Origin: UBA1351 sp965140555
GTDB lineage: Bacteria; Bacillota; Clostridia; Lachnospirales; Vallitaleaceae
Reading direction: 5' to 3'
Assembly (NCBI GenBank): GCA_965140555.1
Contig: OZ223259.1
Coordinates: 372,001 to 436,000, forward strand
Length of the DNA: 64,000 nucleotides
Of the stretch, positions 51,532 to 60,565 are shown piece by piece. The notes under the pieces are model-generated. The model saw only the letters and a list, made by a program, of their open reading frames with translations. It made no database searches and was not told the origin of the DNA. The position numbers and the translations under genes were made by a program. The first letter of the stretch is position 1, and each line of letters opens with the position of its first letter.

Positions 51532-52012
51532 ATTTCTATTGTCGTCTCCTCAATTCAAATTTATATATGAGCTATTTAATCATAATACCATATTGAAAAA
51601 AATAATTAAATTAATTCTTTTGTGTAATCTTAGTTATCAACTAAATCAAAAAGAGCTACATCAAGTTAAACATAAACATAATGAATTAGGCGATATAGAT
51701 GCAACATCCACAATGATAAGGTGGAATAAAAACATTGATGCATCACTTACCTATCTTAACACCTGTATAGTAAATAATCCGAAAGATGGGGAAACCTATC
51801 TCACTGCGTTCAATCGTCGGTATGAAAGCGGAGAATTTAAAGGGCAGATGAAAGTGCAAGGGGCAGATGAAAAGCAAACAAAGTTCGTGGATGAATTTCT
51901 GGTGTATCCACCGAATGAGAAAATAACAGAAATGAGTCTTGAGGAACAAGAGAGCTTAGACATTATGAATAAGGCTCTGAATAGTAGCAATAAAAAGAAC
52001 AAGAAAAACTAG
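51521..52012 (+). CDS. Hypothetical protein or gene remnant, plus strand
   Basis: One of few plus-strand frames here (163 residues). The first 45 residues look like translated AT-rich spacer. The second half (LNTCIVNNPKDGETYLTAFN, then KTKFVDEFLVYPPNEKITEM) looks protein-like, polar and lysine/asparagine rich, ending NSSNKKNKKN. No clear ribosome binding site precedes any ATG. It may be the 3' remnant of a longer gene. No family recognised. Confidence 0.35.
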   Translation: MFFIFLLSSPQFKFIYELFNHNTILKKIIKLILLCNLSYQLNQKELHQVKHKHNELGDIDATSTMIRWNKNIDASLTYLNTCIVNNPKDGETYLTAFNRRYESGEFKGQMKVQGADEKQTKFVDEFLVYPPNEKITEMSLEEQESLDIMNKALNSSNKKNKKN

Positions 52013-52041
52013 CGCACATACGACGCGCATATCAGTGCAAC

Positions 52042-52069
52042 AAAAAATCCCTTGAAAATCAAGGGATTT
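52042..52069 (-). terminator. Terminator after tRNA-Gly
   Basis: AATCCCTTG and CAAGGGATT form a 9-bp hairpin around AAAA. On the minus strand a run of six T follows, directly after the tRNA 3' end. Confidence 0.88.
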
Positions 52070-52073
52070 CGTA

Positions 52074-52145
52074 AGCGCGAGACGGGATTCGAACCCGCGA
52101 CCCTCGCCTTGGCAAGGCGATGCTCTACCACTGAGCCACTCACGC
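52074..52145 (-). tRNA. tRNA-Gly (anticodon GCC)
   Basis: On the minus strand GCGTGAG opens the acceptor stem and pairs with CTCGCGC at the 3' end. The D-loop is GCTCAGTGGTAGAGC, the anticodon stem-loop CGCCTTGCCAAGGCG gives GCC, and the T-arm is CGGGTTCGAATCCCG. About 72 nucleotides; CCA is not encoded. A rho-independent terminator follows at once. Confidence 0.96.
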
Positions 52146-52257
52146 ATATATTCCGATATATTACGAAAACTTTTGATATAATCTTTGTTTTCTTTCGGAA
52201 TATTATAATACAACAATTCTTTGTCCCTGTCAATAGTTTTTTGAAATCACCCGTACT

Positions 52258-52614
52258 CTAGTCTTCATAATAGCGACGAAGGCGTTGTAATTTCTCTTGA
52301 TAAAATGCTTCAGATATAATACCCCGATCTCTCAATTCACCAAAGGTCTGTATCATGTGTTCCTGTTCATCTGATTGATTGGCACTTCTACTTTGAAGGG
52401 ACTGTGTAATCGCGCCATATTCTTCATGGGTAAGCAGGCCTTTTACCAGCATGTAATCGATAGATTCTTTTAATGCCGGCTTCTGGCGCTGTCTCTGGTT
52501 AAAAGACTTTTCCTCTATGCGTTCTTCTATATGACCGATGCCACGCATAACAGCTGCATACACAATCACATACAACAAAAAAATACTTATTATAAAATAA
52601 ACGATGTATATCAT
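52258..52614 (-). CDS. Single-pass membrane protein with SHOCT-like C-terminus
   Basis: A 118-residue protein with an N-terminal transmembrane helix (IYIVYFIISIFLLYVIVYAA), a basic/Gln-rich linker (FNQRQRQKPALKESIDYMLV) and two short helical repeats of SHOCT type (LVKGLLTHEEYGAITQSL and LRDRGIISEAFYQEKLQRL). SHOCT-like segments often mediate oligomer formation in membrane proteins. Function is unknown. AGGTGAGG precedes the ATG; 22 bp downstream of the lipoprotein gene. Confidence 0.7.
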   Translation of the reverse strand: MIYIVYFIISIFLLYVIVYAAVMRGIGHIEERIEEKSFNQRQRQKPALKESIDYMLVKGLLTHEEYGAITQSLQSRSANQSDEQEHMIQTFGELRDRGIISEAFYQEKLQRLRRYYED

Positions 52615-52635
52615 ATGTCCTCACCTTCCTGTCTA

Positions 52636-53496
52636 TTAAAACTCCAATTCTGCAAGTTGAATTTGCTCAAGGGTCGATTCCTTGCCAATAACAAAGATGA
52701 CTTCATAACTTCCGGTAAAATACTCTAGAATCAAAGCACCGTCTTCGTAGAGTCCTTCTCCTGATTCATCTTCATAGACACTTTCCCTATCCGGTTTGCC
52801 TAATACCCCTCTTAATTCCTCTTCCGTCATCCCCACGGACGTACCATACATAACCCCGGAACCACGGTAGAATATATAGGCAATATCCCCTTCCTCTTTC
52901 CCAGGATAGCCACTTCCATATAGTAAGTACGCCGTATCACCAAAGTCTAGAAAAGGACCTCCGTTAAAATATTGTTCGTCATAAGACGTTCCTAAGGCTG
53001 CTTCTATATCTTCTCTTGAACCCTCTACCGTCACCCGACTCGATTCCAAATGCCCATCAAAGGCATATAGAAGATTTTCTTTACCCCTATGTTGATTCAA
53101 GTCGTCTTCCGGTATTGTAAACCATCCGGCAATCCAACCTTTTACATCCCCTGATTCTACCTTATACCAATCAAAGCCATCTGTTCCTTCTTCCCATTCA
53201 TTCACTGTAGCCTTGTCATTTTGCTTCAAGGAACCGATAACAGAACCACTAAGCCCCGCACTGTCACGTACATTTAGTGCACTTGCTTGAATGACAACGA
53301 CCTTTCCGGCCATTGTGGACGGGTCTTCTGACACCTCGGACTCTTCTTGACTATCTGCGTCTCCATCCCCCACTTCTTGATTACCTCCACTAGTTTCAGT
53401 ATCTTCTTGAAGTGATGACTGTATCGGTGGCTTACTACATCCAGCTAACAATAAAATACCTAGCATAACACCTACCATCATTTTTTGATATTTCAT
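52636..53496 (-). CDS. Lipoprotein with an SH3 domain
   Basis: The start at 53496 (MKYQKMMVGVMLGILLLAGC) follows GGAGAAGG; the longer frame starts 11 codons upstream. The lipobox LAGC is followed by a Ser/Glu/Gly-rich linker of about 50 residues, then a bacterial SH3 domain: VVIQASALNVRDSAGLSGSV then LKQNDKATV and WYKVESGDVKGWIAGWF. The C-terminal half has an alpha-beta domain with two similar segments (SREDIEAALGTSYDEQYF and TEEELRGVLGKPDRESVY), like BLIP/SmpA-type repeats. It probably binds cell wall or proteins at the outer surface. Confidence 0.82.
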   Translation of the reverse strand: MKYQKMMVGVMLGILLLAGCSKPPIQSSLQEDTETSGGNQEVGDGDADSQEESEVSEDPSTMAGKVVVIQASALNVRDSAGLSGSVIGSLKQNDKATVNEWEEGTDGFDWYKVESGDVKGWIAGWFTIPEDDLNQHRGKENLLYAFDGHLESSRVTVEGSREDIEAALGTSYDEQYFNGGPFLDFGDTAYLLYGSGYPGKEEGDIAYIFYRGSGVMYGTSVGMTEEELRGVLGKPDRESVYEDESGEGLYEDGALILEYFTGSYEVIFVIGKESTLEQIQLAELEF

Positions 53497-53679
53497 ACCT
53501 TCTCCTTCCCAACCTATACAATGAATCAACCCTTTTCCTTATCTCTATTATACTCTCACCTCTCATGACACGTCTATGGTGTTACAGATATAATAGTCTA
53601 CAATTCTTATTAAAAATCCGTCAAAAGACTGTTACAATAGAACTACACCACTGACACAGGACATAGAAAAGGAGACTCT

Positions 53680-55065
53680 ATGCTAAACGATGCTACTTTG
53701 ACCGATATCATCAAATCCTTTCGAGAAAAAACCAAGGCACGCTTACGCTTGAATCAACAAGAAATGGCCTCACGTATTATGACCCAGTTCAAAAAGCTCT
53801 CAAAAGAAGAGCTTATTACTCATGCCATTGAAAACGTCTATTGTTATCGCCTTTACGACCGCTTAGATACCCCACTGTATCAGTTTCTGGTTTATCCCCA
53901 AATCAGTGCTTCCTTGCAAGACCATCTCGGGCGTCAACTCCCCCGTTTCTATGAAGAAACGAAAGCGATTAATGAAGACGGCTTCAACTTAATGACCTAT
54001 CTGGAGTTTACCTTAAGTAACTATGATGAGAGCTCTATCTACTGGTGTTCTTATCCAAAAATCAGTTATGATATTATGGAAGAAGCTAATACCTATGACT
54101 TTACAATTATACGCTTTGATCGGGAACGCTATGAGAAAAATCTTTATTTTCATGGGAGTCTTCATCCCCTTATTCATGCTCTCAATTTTACTTGGATGTC
54201 CCAATACAAGGAAAAGTCCTATGACAATACCTTTCGTAAAGCCGCCTATACCACCAACGAACTTCTTGGTTCCACTTGGGACCATATCAACGTCCTCTCT
54301 ACCCTGAAGTATGAAGGCGCATTTAATACAGGAAGTATTCTATTTGTCAAAGATTATTCAGCTAAAGTCCTCTTACATCTTGAAAAACCGGTCCCCTTAT
54401 CCGAATACCGACAAATTCGTAAACTCCTGCAAATGAGCCGTACCGGACATTATTTACTTGTTGACAGCAACTATCTTGCTATTGGTTTTGGTATTGTTGA
54501 ATCTGTTAACGGCATTTATCGCCTTGATTTTCTAGATCATCTGAATTGGAAACTCTATCTGGATAATGAAGAGTTCCTTTCCTGTACCAATCTGTTGCCT
54601 CAAGTTCCTAGTATCGGCAACAATATTATCAAATTACGTGAGGAACTCCGACAAACCTTTAGGGACATCGACTACGATGAAGCTTCTATTTTACAAATTA
54701 TCGAAGTCGCTAATTTCCAAAGAAAAGGAACGATGATTGTCATCACTGCTGATGCCGGTACAGAGGCTGAACGCCTCAAAAGTTCTGCCATAAAAATTAC
54801 CCCCATCAAGTTTATGCGCAGCCAATTAAATCTCGTGACCGGTATTGATGGGGCTCTTATCGTCGATACTATGGGCTATTGTCATGCCGTAGGCACTATC
54901 CTTGACGGAGAAGTGATGGAAAACGGTGATCCTTCTAGAGGTGCCCGATATAATTCAGCGCTTCGCTATATTAATCGTCAGCGCTTATACAAGACTCCCT
55001 GTCTCATCGCCGTTGTCAGCGAAGACCGCTACATCGACATTCTCAGCACGACATCCGTTCTCTAA
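53680..55065 (+). CDS. DisA_N (diadenylate cyclase)-domain protein
   Basis: A 461-residue protein, the main plus-strand gene of the right flank. The last 130 residues hold a DAC-like domain: QLNLVTGIDGALIVDTMGYC with the DGA motif, and NGDPSRGARYNSALRYINRQ with an S-R-G-A-R-Y-N-S-A version of the nucleotide-binding loop (classic members have RHR). The 330 residues before it have no domain I recognise. The family makes c-di-AMP, but this divergent form with a long N-terminal region may have another substrate. GAAAAGGAG precedes the ATG. The 3' end overlaps the convergent TPR-like gene. Confidence 0.72.
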   Translation: MLNDATLTDIIKSFREKTKARLRLNQQEMASRIMTQFKKLSKEELITHAIENVYCYRLYDRLDTPLYQFLVYPQISASLQDHLGRQLPRFYEETKAINEDGFNLMTYLEFTLSNYDESSIYWCSYPKISYDIMEEANTYDFTIIRFDRERYEKNLYFHGSLHPLIHALNFTWMSQYKEKSYDNTFRKAAYTTNELLGSTWDHINVLSTLKYEGAFNTGSILFVKDYSAKVLLHLEKPVPLSEYRQIRKLLQMSRTGHYLLVDSNYLAIGFGIVESVNGIYRLDFLDHLNWKLYLDNEEFLSCTNLLPQVPSIGNNIIKLREELRQTFRDIDYDEASILQIIEVANFQRKGTMIVITADAGTEAERLKSSAIKITPIKFMRSQLNLVTGIDGALIVDTMGYCHAVGTILDGEVMENGDPSRGARYNSALRYINRQRLYKTPCLIAVVSEDRYIDILSTTSVL

Positions 55066-55815
55066 TAATGCCTCGGCCTTTGAAACAAGAGCGAGTTCAT
55101 TCCCGTATTCTATAGCAAGCTTGAGATGATAAGCACCTTTATCTTTATCTCCCAGTATGCAGTAGGAATGCCCCAATGTATAATGTATTCCTGCCAGATG
55201 CCTTGGTTTCAATTGCTTCGTCAACTGCTTATCTAATAAGACGTTTTCATAATATTCAATACATTCCTTATACATCTTCATATAATAGTATCGATCCCCC
55301 GGCAATAACCGTAAACTGATGTTAATCGTCTTAGTCATCGGTTTTATATGTGCGATTTTCTCAGCATATAGCTTTTCAGCTTCTTGAATATGGCCTAACT
55401 GATAATAAGAAATCATCAGATCAATGGCATATACCATCTGTACTTGTTTATTCCGAAGATACTGTTGATTTATGGACAAAAGAAGTTCCAATGCCTTCTC
55501 TTCCTCTCCCAAACACAGATGCCCAACCGCATAGTCTATTTTTAATATTTCAGCTACAGCCAGCTTCTTCCCTGTTAATTTTTCTTGCCGATGTGTCGCC
55601 TCTATAAATGCCACAGGGTCACATACCTTATCCAGCAACGCCATACGTCGATTACGACGAACTAAAGCTACGGCTAAATAATAAACAACCAATAACAGAT
55701 AGGTCACAACAAGAGCTAACGGCATGGGCACACCTAGCAATTTCAATCCTAGAATAGCAACCATTGCAATGACAACCATCATACCAAAATTTATCCACCG
55801 ATTCATTCCTAGCAT
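54985..55815 (-). CDS. Membrane-anchored TPR-like protein
   Basis: A 276-residue protein with two N-terminal transmembrane helices (INFGMMVVIAMVAILGLKLL and LALVVTYLLLVVYYLAVALV), then tetratricopeptide-like helix pairs: AVGHLCLGEEEKALELLLSI, MISYYQLGHIQEAEKLYAEK and IHYTLGHSYCILGDKDKGAY. It should be a scaffold facing the cytoplasm. Its last 27 codons overlap the end of the convergent DAC-domain gene by 81 bp on the other strand, so the C-terminus is unusual. It lies 2 bp downstream of the GNAT-Nudix gene, in one operon. Confidence 0.78.
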   Translation of the reverse strand: MLGMNRWINFGMMVVIAMVAILGLKLLGVPMPLALVVTYLLLVVYYLAVALVRRNRRMALLDKVCDPVAFIEATHRQEKLTGKKLAVAEILKIDYAVGHLCLGEEEKALELLLSINQQYLRNKQVQMVYAIDLMISYYQLGHIQEAEKLYAEKIAHIKPMTKTINISLRLLPGDRYYYMKMYKECIEYYENVLLDKQLTKQLKPRHLAGIHYTLGHSYCILGDKDKGAYHLKLAIEYGNELALVSKAEALLENGCRAENVDVAVFADNGDETGSLV

Positions 55816-55817
55816 GT

Positions 55818-56879
55818 TTACTCTCTCACCTTCATACGCTCATCTGTCACAATATGTACCACATGATCCGATTCAATAATTTCCTTTAATCGTTCTTTGT
55901 AAAAACTTGGATATGCCTCATACATCTCAATGGCCTCAATAGGAAGCCAATGCATCTCTTCCTTGACACCACCTGTGTAGCTATTGCTGTTCAACTGGCG
56001 ACTTCCTCGCGGCTTCATCAAATAATATAGTGCAATCTCATGACACTCATACCCCGATAAAGAAACTGTGCCTGTAAAATAATTCTCATGAATAAATGCC
56101 AAGCGATCAATTTCATACTCGGCCCCGGTCTCTTCATAGACTTCCCGTCGAATGGCTTCTGTCGACGTTTCTCCCATATGAACGCCACCACCAATAGAAT
56201 AATAGAAGTTGTCTCGTTTATTTTTTGCAAAAAGTACGGCCCCGTCTTCAATGATAATGGCTGCTGCTCGATAGCGAAACCAATGGTTGCCATGGGTAAA
56301 ACCACAATCTGTAGCAACCGCCGTTTTATTATAATAATCTTCACGCATAAGTCCGTACCATGCAGCATCACATATCCCTTGATTGTTCCAATCCGATCCA
56401 CGAATACAGCCTTCATATTCCATACCACTTTTAACCATCACACCACCGGAACCACCATTACGGGGATCGTGTCTGGATTCAACACGTTTTACGCCAACCT
56501 CATCCATACAAAAGCGTATCACTTCTGTAAGGGCTTCCGTCATGATTCCTTTTCCCCACCAAGCTCGTCCAAGGACATAGCCGATATGGACAGATTCTGT
56601 CTTTTCATCATACCGAACGACAGCAATACTTCCGATGACTTGACCTAACGCTTTATCCTGGATTGCCCAATTAAAGAAAAAGGGATTGCTATATTGCTCC
56701 TGCATACTCTCAACATAGTCTCTCGTCGTCTCCTTGGATTTATGCGTCGGCCATGTCAAATACTTCGTCACTTCATCATCACTTGTATAATTATGATACA
56801 TATCATTGGCATCTCTTGTTTCAAATCGTCGAAGAATTAATCGACTTGTCTCTAGTTGTCGTGTCCCAATTCCATTCAT
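55818..56879 (-). CDS. GNAT-Nudix fusion protein
   Basis: The start at 56879 (MNGIGTRQLETSRLILRRFE) gives a better distance from AAGGAG than the ATG four codons upstream. Residues 1-175 are a RimJ/RimL-type GNAT (VHIGYVLGRAWWGKGIMTEA, motif A). Residues 195-340 are a Nudix hydrolase with GGGVHMGETSTEAIRREVYE then ETG. Both active motifs look intact. The fusion suggests a shared pathway, such as modification and turnover of one nucleotide-linked metabolite. It is co-transcribed with the TPR-like gene. Confidence 0.88.
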   Translation of the reverse strand: MNGIGTRQLETSRLILRRFETRDANDMYHNYTSDDEVTKYLTWPTHKSKETTRDYVESMQEQYSNPFFFNWAIQDKALGQVIGSIAVVRYDEKTESVHIGYVLGRAWWGKGIMTEALTEVIRFCMDEVGVKRVESRHDPRNGGSGGVMVKSGMEYEGCIRGSDWNNQGICDAAWYGLMREDYYNKTAVATDCGFTHGNHWFRYRAAAIIIEDGAVLFAKNKRDNFYYSIGGGVHMGETSTEAIRREVYEETGAEYEIDRLAFIHENYFTGTVSLSGYECHEIALYYLMKPRGSRQLNSNSYTGGVKEEMHWLPIEAIEMYEAYPSFYKERLKEIIESDHVVHIVTDERMKVRE

Positions 56880-57004
56880 ATGACTCCCCATCTCCTTATG
56901 TCTGCCTTGTTCCTTAATTTATGTCTTTCTTGCAATATGACTATCCAGAATTCTTGCAATAAACAATACAAGATTTCTTATTCCTAAACGTATATGAAGT
57001 AACC

Positions 57005-57400
57005 TTAATATAACTGCACATGATGCTTTTGTTCAAACACCTCCGGTTTGGAAAACCAATATATAAATGCCTCAGCAACCCCTATAAAAGGTGGAATACC
57101 CGTCCATAAAAATAAAATATAGAGAATCCCTAGTTTGAAATGTCCAAGATAGAACTTATGTGCACCAACTCCGCCAAACAATAATGCCAATAAACCGGCT
57201 AGAGCCTTACTTCTAGAAGGCCAATCCTCAGGATTCTTCTGATCACCATTTGACACTTCTTTGGGTTTGGTGGATGTATATTTTTCATCCCACAAATTTT
57301 TTACTTCTGTTTCTACTTCTATAATGGCACCACAATATTTGCATCGCTCGCCAAAGGACTCGAGTGGTGCTCCACATTGTTTACATTTATCTTTACTCAT
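57005..57400 (-). CDS. TM2-domain protein with N-terminal zinc ribbon
   Basis: A 131-residue protein. It opens with a double-cysteine ribbon (CKQCGAPLESFGERCKYCGA), has a charged linker, and ends with a TM2 domain: ALAGLLALLFGGVGAHKFYL and GHFKLGILYILFLWTGIPPF, with the usual GxxGxHxFY loop. TM2 proteins are small membrane proteins of unclear role, often near SPFH proteins, as here. GGGAGATG precedes the ATG. It is 19 bp downstream of the SPFH gene. Confidence 0.9.
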   Translation of the reverse strand: MSKDKCKQCGAPLESFGERCKYCGAIIEVETEVKNLWDEKYTSTKPKEVSNGDQKNPEDWPSRSKALAGLLALLFGGVGAHKFYLGHFKLGILYILFLWTGIPPFIGVAEAFIYWFSKPEVFEQKHHVQLY

Positions 57401-57419
57401 AACATCTCCCTATATGTTT

Positions 57420-58580
57420 CTATGCTTTCGTCCCACAGCTCGGACAGAATTTGGCATCTGCTTCTAGCTTTTCCCCACATGCACATACTCTCTCCTGTAA
57501 GTTCATTCCACAACCCGGGCAAAACTTCATTCCATCTGTAATTTCCGTTTGGCACGAATTACAGACTTTCTTTTCTATAACAACCGATTGCCCGCAATTC
57601 GGACAGAATTTGGCATCTGAAGGAACTGCATTATGACAGTGAGGGCACTGAGCCTTCTGTGTGACGTTATTTCCTTGCAAACTCCCTTGATGATTCATCT
57701 GATTCATGACATGTCCCATCTGTGTAGCACCTTGCATAGCTCCAACACCCATGCCGATGCCCAAACCTCCGGCCATCATCGAACCTGCTACACCACCTTC
57801 ATTACCGGCGCCTGTTTCGTACACATCAAAGCCCCGTTTTGTAGCATAACGCTGATCTCCCATAATTTCAAACTCTGCCTTGTTCTCCAATATTTTATTA
57901 ATCGCTTTAAAATCTTCATCGGGAAAATTAATAGAACTCACGTAAAAATTTAATAGTTCAAAGCCCGAATCTTGAAAACTTTCTTTAAATTCTTTGAATA
58001 ACAACTCCGACAGATCATCTAACTGGGTAGAAATCTCTAGTGCTGATATTTTTTCCTCCACAATGGTTTCTGCAATAGCTGCTTTGACACGCATGATAAC
58101 ACGACTTTTATAAAAAGACATCATCTTATCATATACCACTATATCATTGGAATCCATCCCACCAATGAGTTCTTTAAAAAAGACCACCGGCTGTAATAAT
58201 CGTAGTCCCATCTGACCATATGCGCGTACATGGAGGCGTACAAAATACTTGGGATCAACAACTTGTATAGGGTCCGGTGTTCCCCAAAAAAGTTCCAACG
58301 TTTTAGTCGTATTAATAAAATATACCTCACCACTAAACGGTGTTCTGAATCCAAAGGGGATGTTCACGAGAGAAGCCAAAACCGGTAAGTTTTTCGTCTC
58401 CAATGTGTAGGCTCCGGGTTCTTTAACATCACAGACTTTTCCATCTTTTACAACCAATGCCACTTGACCTTCTTGAACAATTAATCTCGATCCCCAAATA
58501 ATTCCCTCTCTCGGGAATTTATAAATCATCCAATCTTTTCCACCTAATCCATTAAACCGTACTACGTCAAAAATAGCCAT
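57420..58580 (-). CDS. SPFH-domain (virion-core-like) protein with C-terminal zinc ribbons
   Basis: A 386-residue protein. The N-terminal 280 residues match the YdjI-type SPFH group: KFPREGIIWGSRLIVQEGQV, VKDGKVCDVKEPGAYTLETK, TPFSGEVYFINTTK and DDLSELLFKEFKESFQDSGF, followed by a Gly/Met-rich hinge (GSMMAGGLGIGMGVGAMQGA). Three zinc ribbons follow: CPHCHNAVPSDAKFCPNCG, CNSCQTEITDGMKFCPGCG and CACGEKLEADAKFCPSCG. In relatives this protein works with a phage-shock-type membrane-protection system. It lies 3 bp downstream of the acyltransferase gene. Confidence 0.9.
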   Translation of the reverse strand: MAIFDVVRFNGLGGKDWMIYKFPREGIIWGSRLIVQEGQVALVVKDGKVCDVKEPGAYTLETKNLPVLASLVNIPFGFRTPFSGEVYFINTTKTLELFWGTPDPIQVVDPKYFVRLHVRAYGQMGLRLLQPVVFFKELIGGMDSNDIVVYDKMMSFYKSRVIMRVKAAIAETIVEEKISALEISTQLDDLSELLFKEFKESFQDSGFELLNFYVSSINFPDEDFKAINKILENKAEFEIMGDQRYATKRGFDVYETGAGNEGGVAGSMMAGGLGIGMGVGAMQGATQMGHVMNQMNHQGSLQGNNVTQKAQCPHCHNAVPSDAKFCPNCGQSVVIEKKVCNSCQTEITDGMKFCPGCGMNLQERVCACGEKLEADAKFCPSCGTKA

Positions 58581-58582
58581 AA

Positions 58583-59305
58583 TTAAAAATCACTCTCTTT
58601 CTTATAGACGCCTTGATAGGATTCCGGTAAAAGCTTTGCTATACGACGCATAATATCATAAGTCGCAGCCTCTTCATAAGCTTTCTTATCAAACCCTTGT
58701 GCCCGTTCCATTAATGTGAATGGTTTACCGATATGAACATGTACAGAAGCATGTGCAAAGGTTTCATCACTCATTTGTCCTTCTTGATTAATGGGTAACA
58801 GTTGCTCTGTTCCATGGATTCCTATAGGAACAATAGACGCCCCCGTCATTCTAGCAATGAGTAATATTCCCTTTTTCGCATGAATCATGGAACCTGTCCG
58901 GCTCCGTGTACCCTCGGGGAAAATCAATATACTTTCCCCACCTTTAACTAAACGGATAATCTTCTTGATTGCTGCATGATCTGCTGTGTCCGGTGTAATA
59001 TGGGTTGTCTTTACCACATTCATCCCAATATTGGTTACCGAATCCTTAGATAGCTTTACTCCGGCAACAAAGGTCGGGTCCACCGGCTTTAACACTCGGT
59101 TAAGGACCAATCCATCCGCGTTACTCAAGTGATTGCATACAAACAAAACCGGTGTTTTTAGCGTCTCTAGTCTTTCTTGTCCTTCTATATATAGAGTGGC
59201 ATATTTGTTCAAATAACGATCCACCATCTTCTGTGACACAAATTGAACCCACTTCTTGGGCAATCGCTGTACTCCCTTTGCTATTATCGGATGTATCATA
59301 GGCAA
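58583..59305 (-). CDS. 1-acyl-sn-glycerol-3-phosphate acyltransferase (PlsC-like)
   Basis: A 240-residue PlsC-family enzyme. The catalytic H-x4-D motif is in FVCNHLSNADGLVLNRVL, the substrate-binding motif is ILIFPEGTRSRTGSMIHAKK (F-P-E-G-T-R-S), and GASIVPIGIHGTEQL is the fourth block. There is no clear N-terminal transmembrane helix, so it is likely membrane-associated. It would add the second acyl chain in phosphatidate synthesis or a related lipid. First gene of the PlsC-SPFH-TM2 group. Confidence 0.92.
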   Translation of the reverse strand: MPMIHPIIAKGVQRLPKKWVQFVSQKMVDRYLNKYATLYIEGQERLETLKTPVLFVCNHLSNADGLVLNRVLKPVDPTFVAGVKLSKDSVTNIGMNVVKTTHITPDTADHAAIKKIIRLVKGGESILIFPEGTRSRTGSMIHAKKGILLIARMTGASIVPIGIHGTEQLLPINQEGQMSDETFAHASVHVHIGKPFTLMERAQGFDKKAYEEAATYDIMRRIAKLLPESYQGVYKKESDF

Positions 59306-59474
59306 ACTCCTTTATCTGTCATTATCTGATTAGCTCGACAAATGCAAGTTTCACTAAATTCGCATACACTATATAGATGACGTAGATGCGTTCATAACAC
59401 TATATTGTATGTGAAAGTTCAACTCTATTCTTATGGCGAGTTAATCATTATATGTTATATTCTAATGGTAACAC

Positions 59475-59504
59475 AAAAAAAAGTCCATTAAAAATGAACT
59501 TTTT
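59475..59504 (-). terminator. Rho-independent terminator after the VOC gene
   Basis: AAAGTCCATT pairs with AATGAACTTT with one mismatch, and a run of eight T follows on the minus strand (plus-strand A-run 59475-59482). Confidence 0.85.
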
Positions 59505-59563
59505 CCGGGTTATGACACTATATAGATACAAATACTATAGAGGCCATCTTTTTTGACAACTCT

Positions 59564-60448
59564 CTACAAAGCAAATGATTTTGCCCGTTGCAATTCAATC
59601 AGATTACCCGAAGGGTCTGCCACATATAGGCGGCCCTCTTTTTCATAGGATTGGTACCCACCCTCTTCAATACGTTCTATCATCTCAGATAATTGTTGCT
59701 CATTATCAATAACAAGCGTAAAACTACTGAGGCCCGCACTGGTTAGGGGTTGATGTTCCACATTCTCACCATTCCATATATTTAGACCTACAAAATGATG
59801 GTATCCACCTGTTGATAAAAATAAAGCAGATTGCCCGTAATCCATAATGACATCCATTCCGAGTACGTCTGTATAGAAAGTTTTGGCTTCCGTCAGATCG
59901 CTGACATGGAGATGTATATGACCCACAAGTGTGTCTTTAGGCATTCCTGACCATTCTGTTTTATCTTTTGCTTTATCAACCTCTTTGATAATATCATACA
60001 TATCTAAAGGCACTGTATCCATGTGAATATGTCCGCTATTGTCATACCATTTTTCCTCTTCTTTATCCACATAGACTTCAATACCGTTTTGATCCGGATC
60101 ATTAAAGTAGAGTGCCTCACTCACTAGATGATCGGATGCTCCGGTAATGGCAAAATTTTCTCTTGCAAGATGCTTAATAAACTTGGCTAAGTCTAATCGA
60201 TTAGGAAGCAAAAATGCTATATGATACAAACCGGATCGTCTCGGAAGTTTCTTATGTATAACGGAAGGTTTTATTAACGTCAGTATAGGCATCTTCCCAT
60301 CTACCGTTAATTCAATTTTATCCGGTCTCATGGATAAGACATCAAAACCTAAAAAGTTGCTATAAAACTCTAAGGATTGTTCTAAATTCTGTACTCTGAG
60401 TTCCACATGATTCACAAATGTATTGGGATGTTTATGGAATCTGCTCAT
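59564..60448 (-). CDS. Two-domain VOC protein (catechol 2,3-dioxygenase-like)
   Basis: A 294-residue protein with two VOC domains. The first is NHVELRVQNLEQSLEFYSNF (metal histidine) with PDQNGIEVYVD (metal glutamate). The second is GHIHLHVSDLTEAKTFYTDV with DPSGNLIELQRA. HHFVGLNIWNG supplies the middle histidine. This is the CatE-type arrangement common in Bacillota, usually annotated as glyoxalase or ring-cleaving dioxygenase. Metal dependence is likely; the substrate is unknown. It is a single gene with its own terminator. Confidence 0.9.
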   Translation of the reverse strand: MSRFHKHPNTFVNHVELRVQNLEQSLEFYSNFLGFDVLSMRPDKIELTVDGKMPILTLIKPSVIHKKLPRRSGLYHIAFLLPNRLDLAKFIKHLARENFAITGASDHLVSEALYFNDPDQNGIEVYVDKEEEKWYDNSGHIHMDTVPLDMYDIIKEVDKAKDKTEWSGMPKDTLVGHIHLHVSDLTEAKTFYTDVLGMDVIMDYGQSALFLSTGGYHHFVGLNIWNGENVEHQPLTSAGLSSFTLVIDNEQQLSEMIERIEEGGYQSYEKEGRLYVADPSGNLIELQRAKSFAL

Positions 60449-60565
60449 TCAATCACCTCTATTATTCCTGTGTGAAAGAGTGCTCACACTTATTGATTAG
60501 TTTTAAGTATCTTAATTTAAAGATATTTCTAATAATAGAGTATCACAAATGATAATGGTTGTCAA

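Noticed and set aside
59306..59563. Possible riboswitch or leader in the spacer upstream of plsC
   Set aside because: No recognisable riboswitch fold; the only clear structure is the terminator of the VOC gene.
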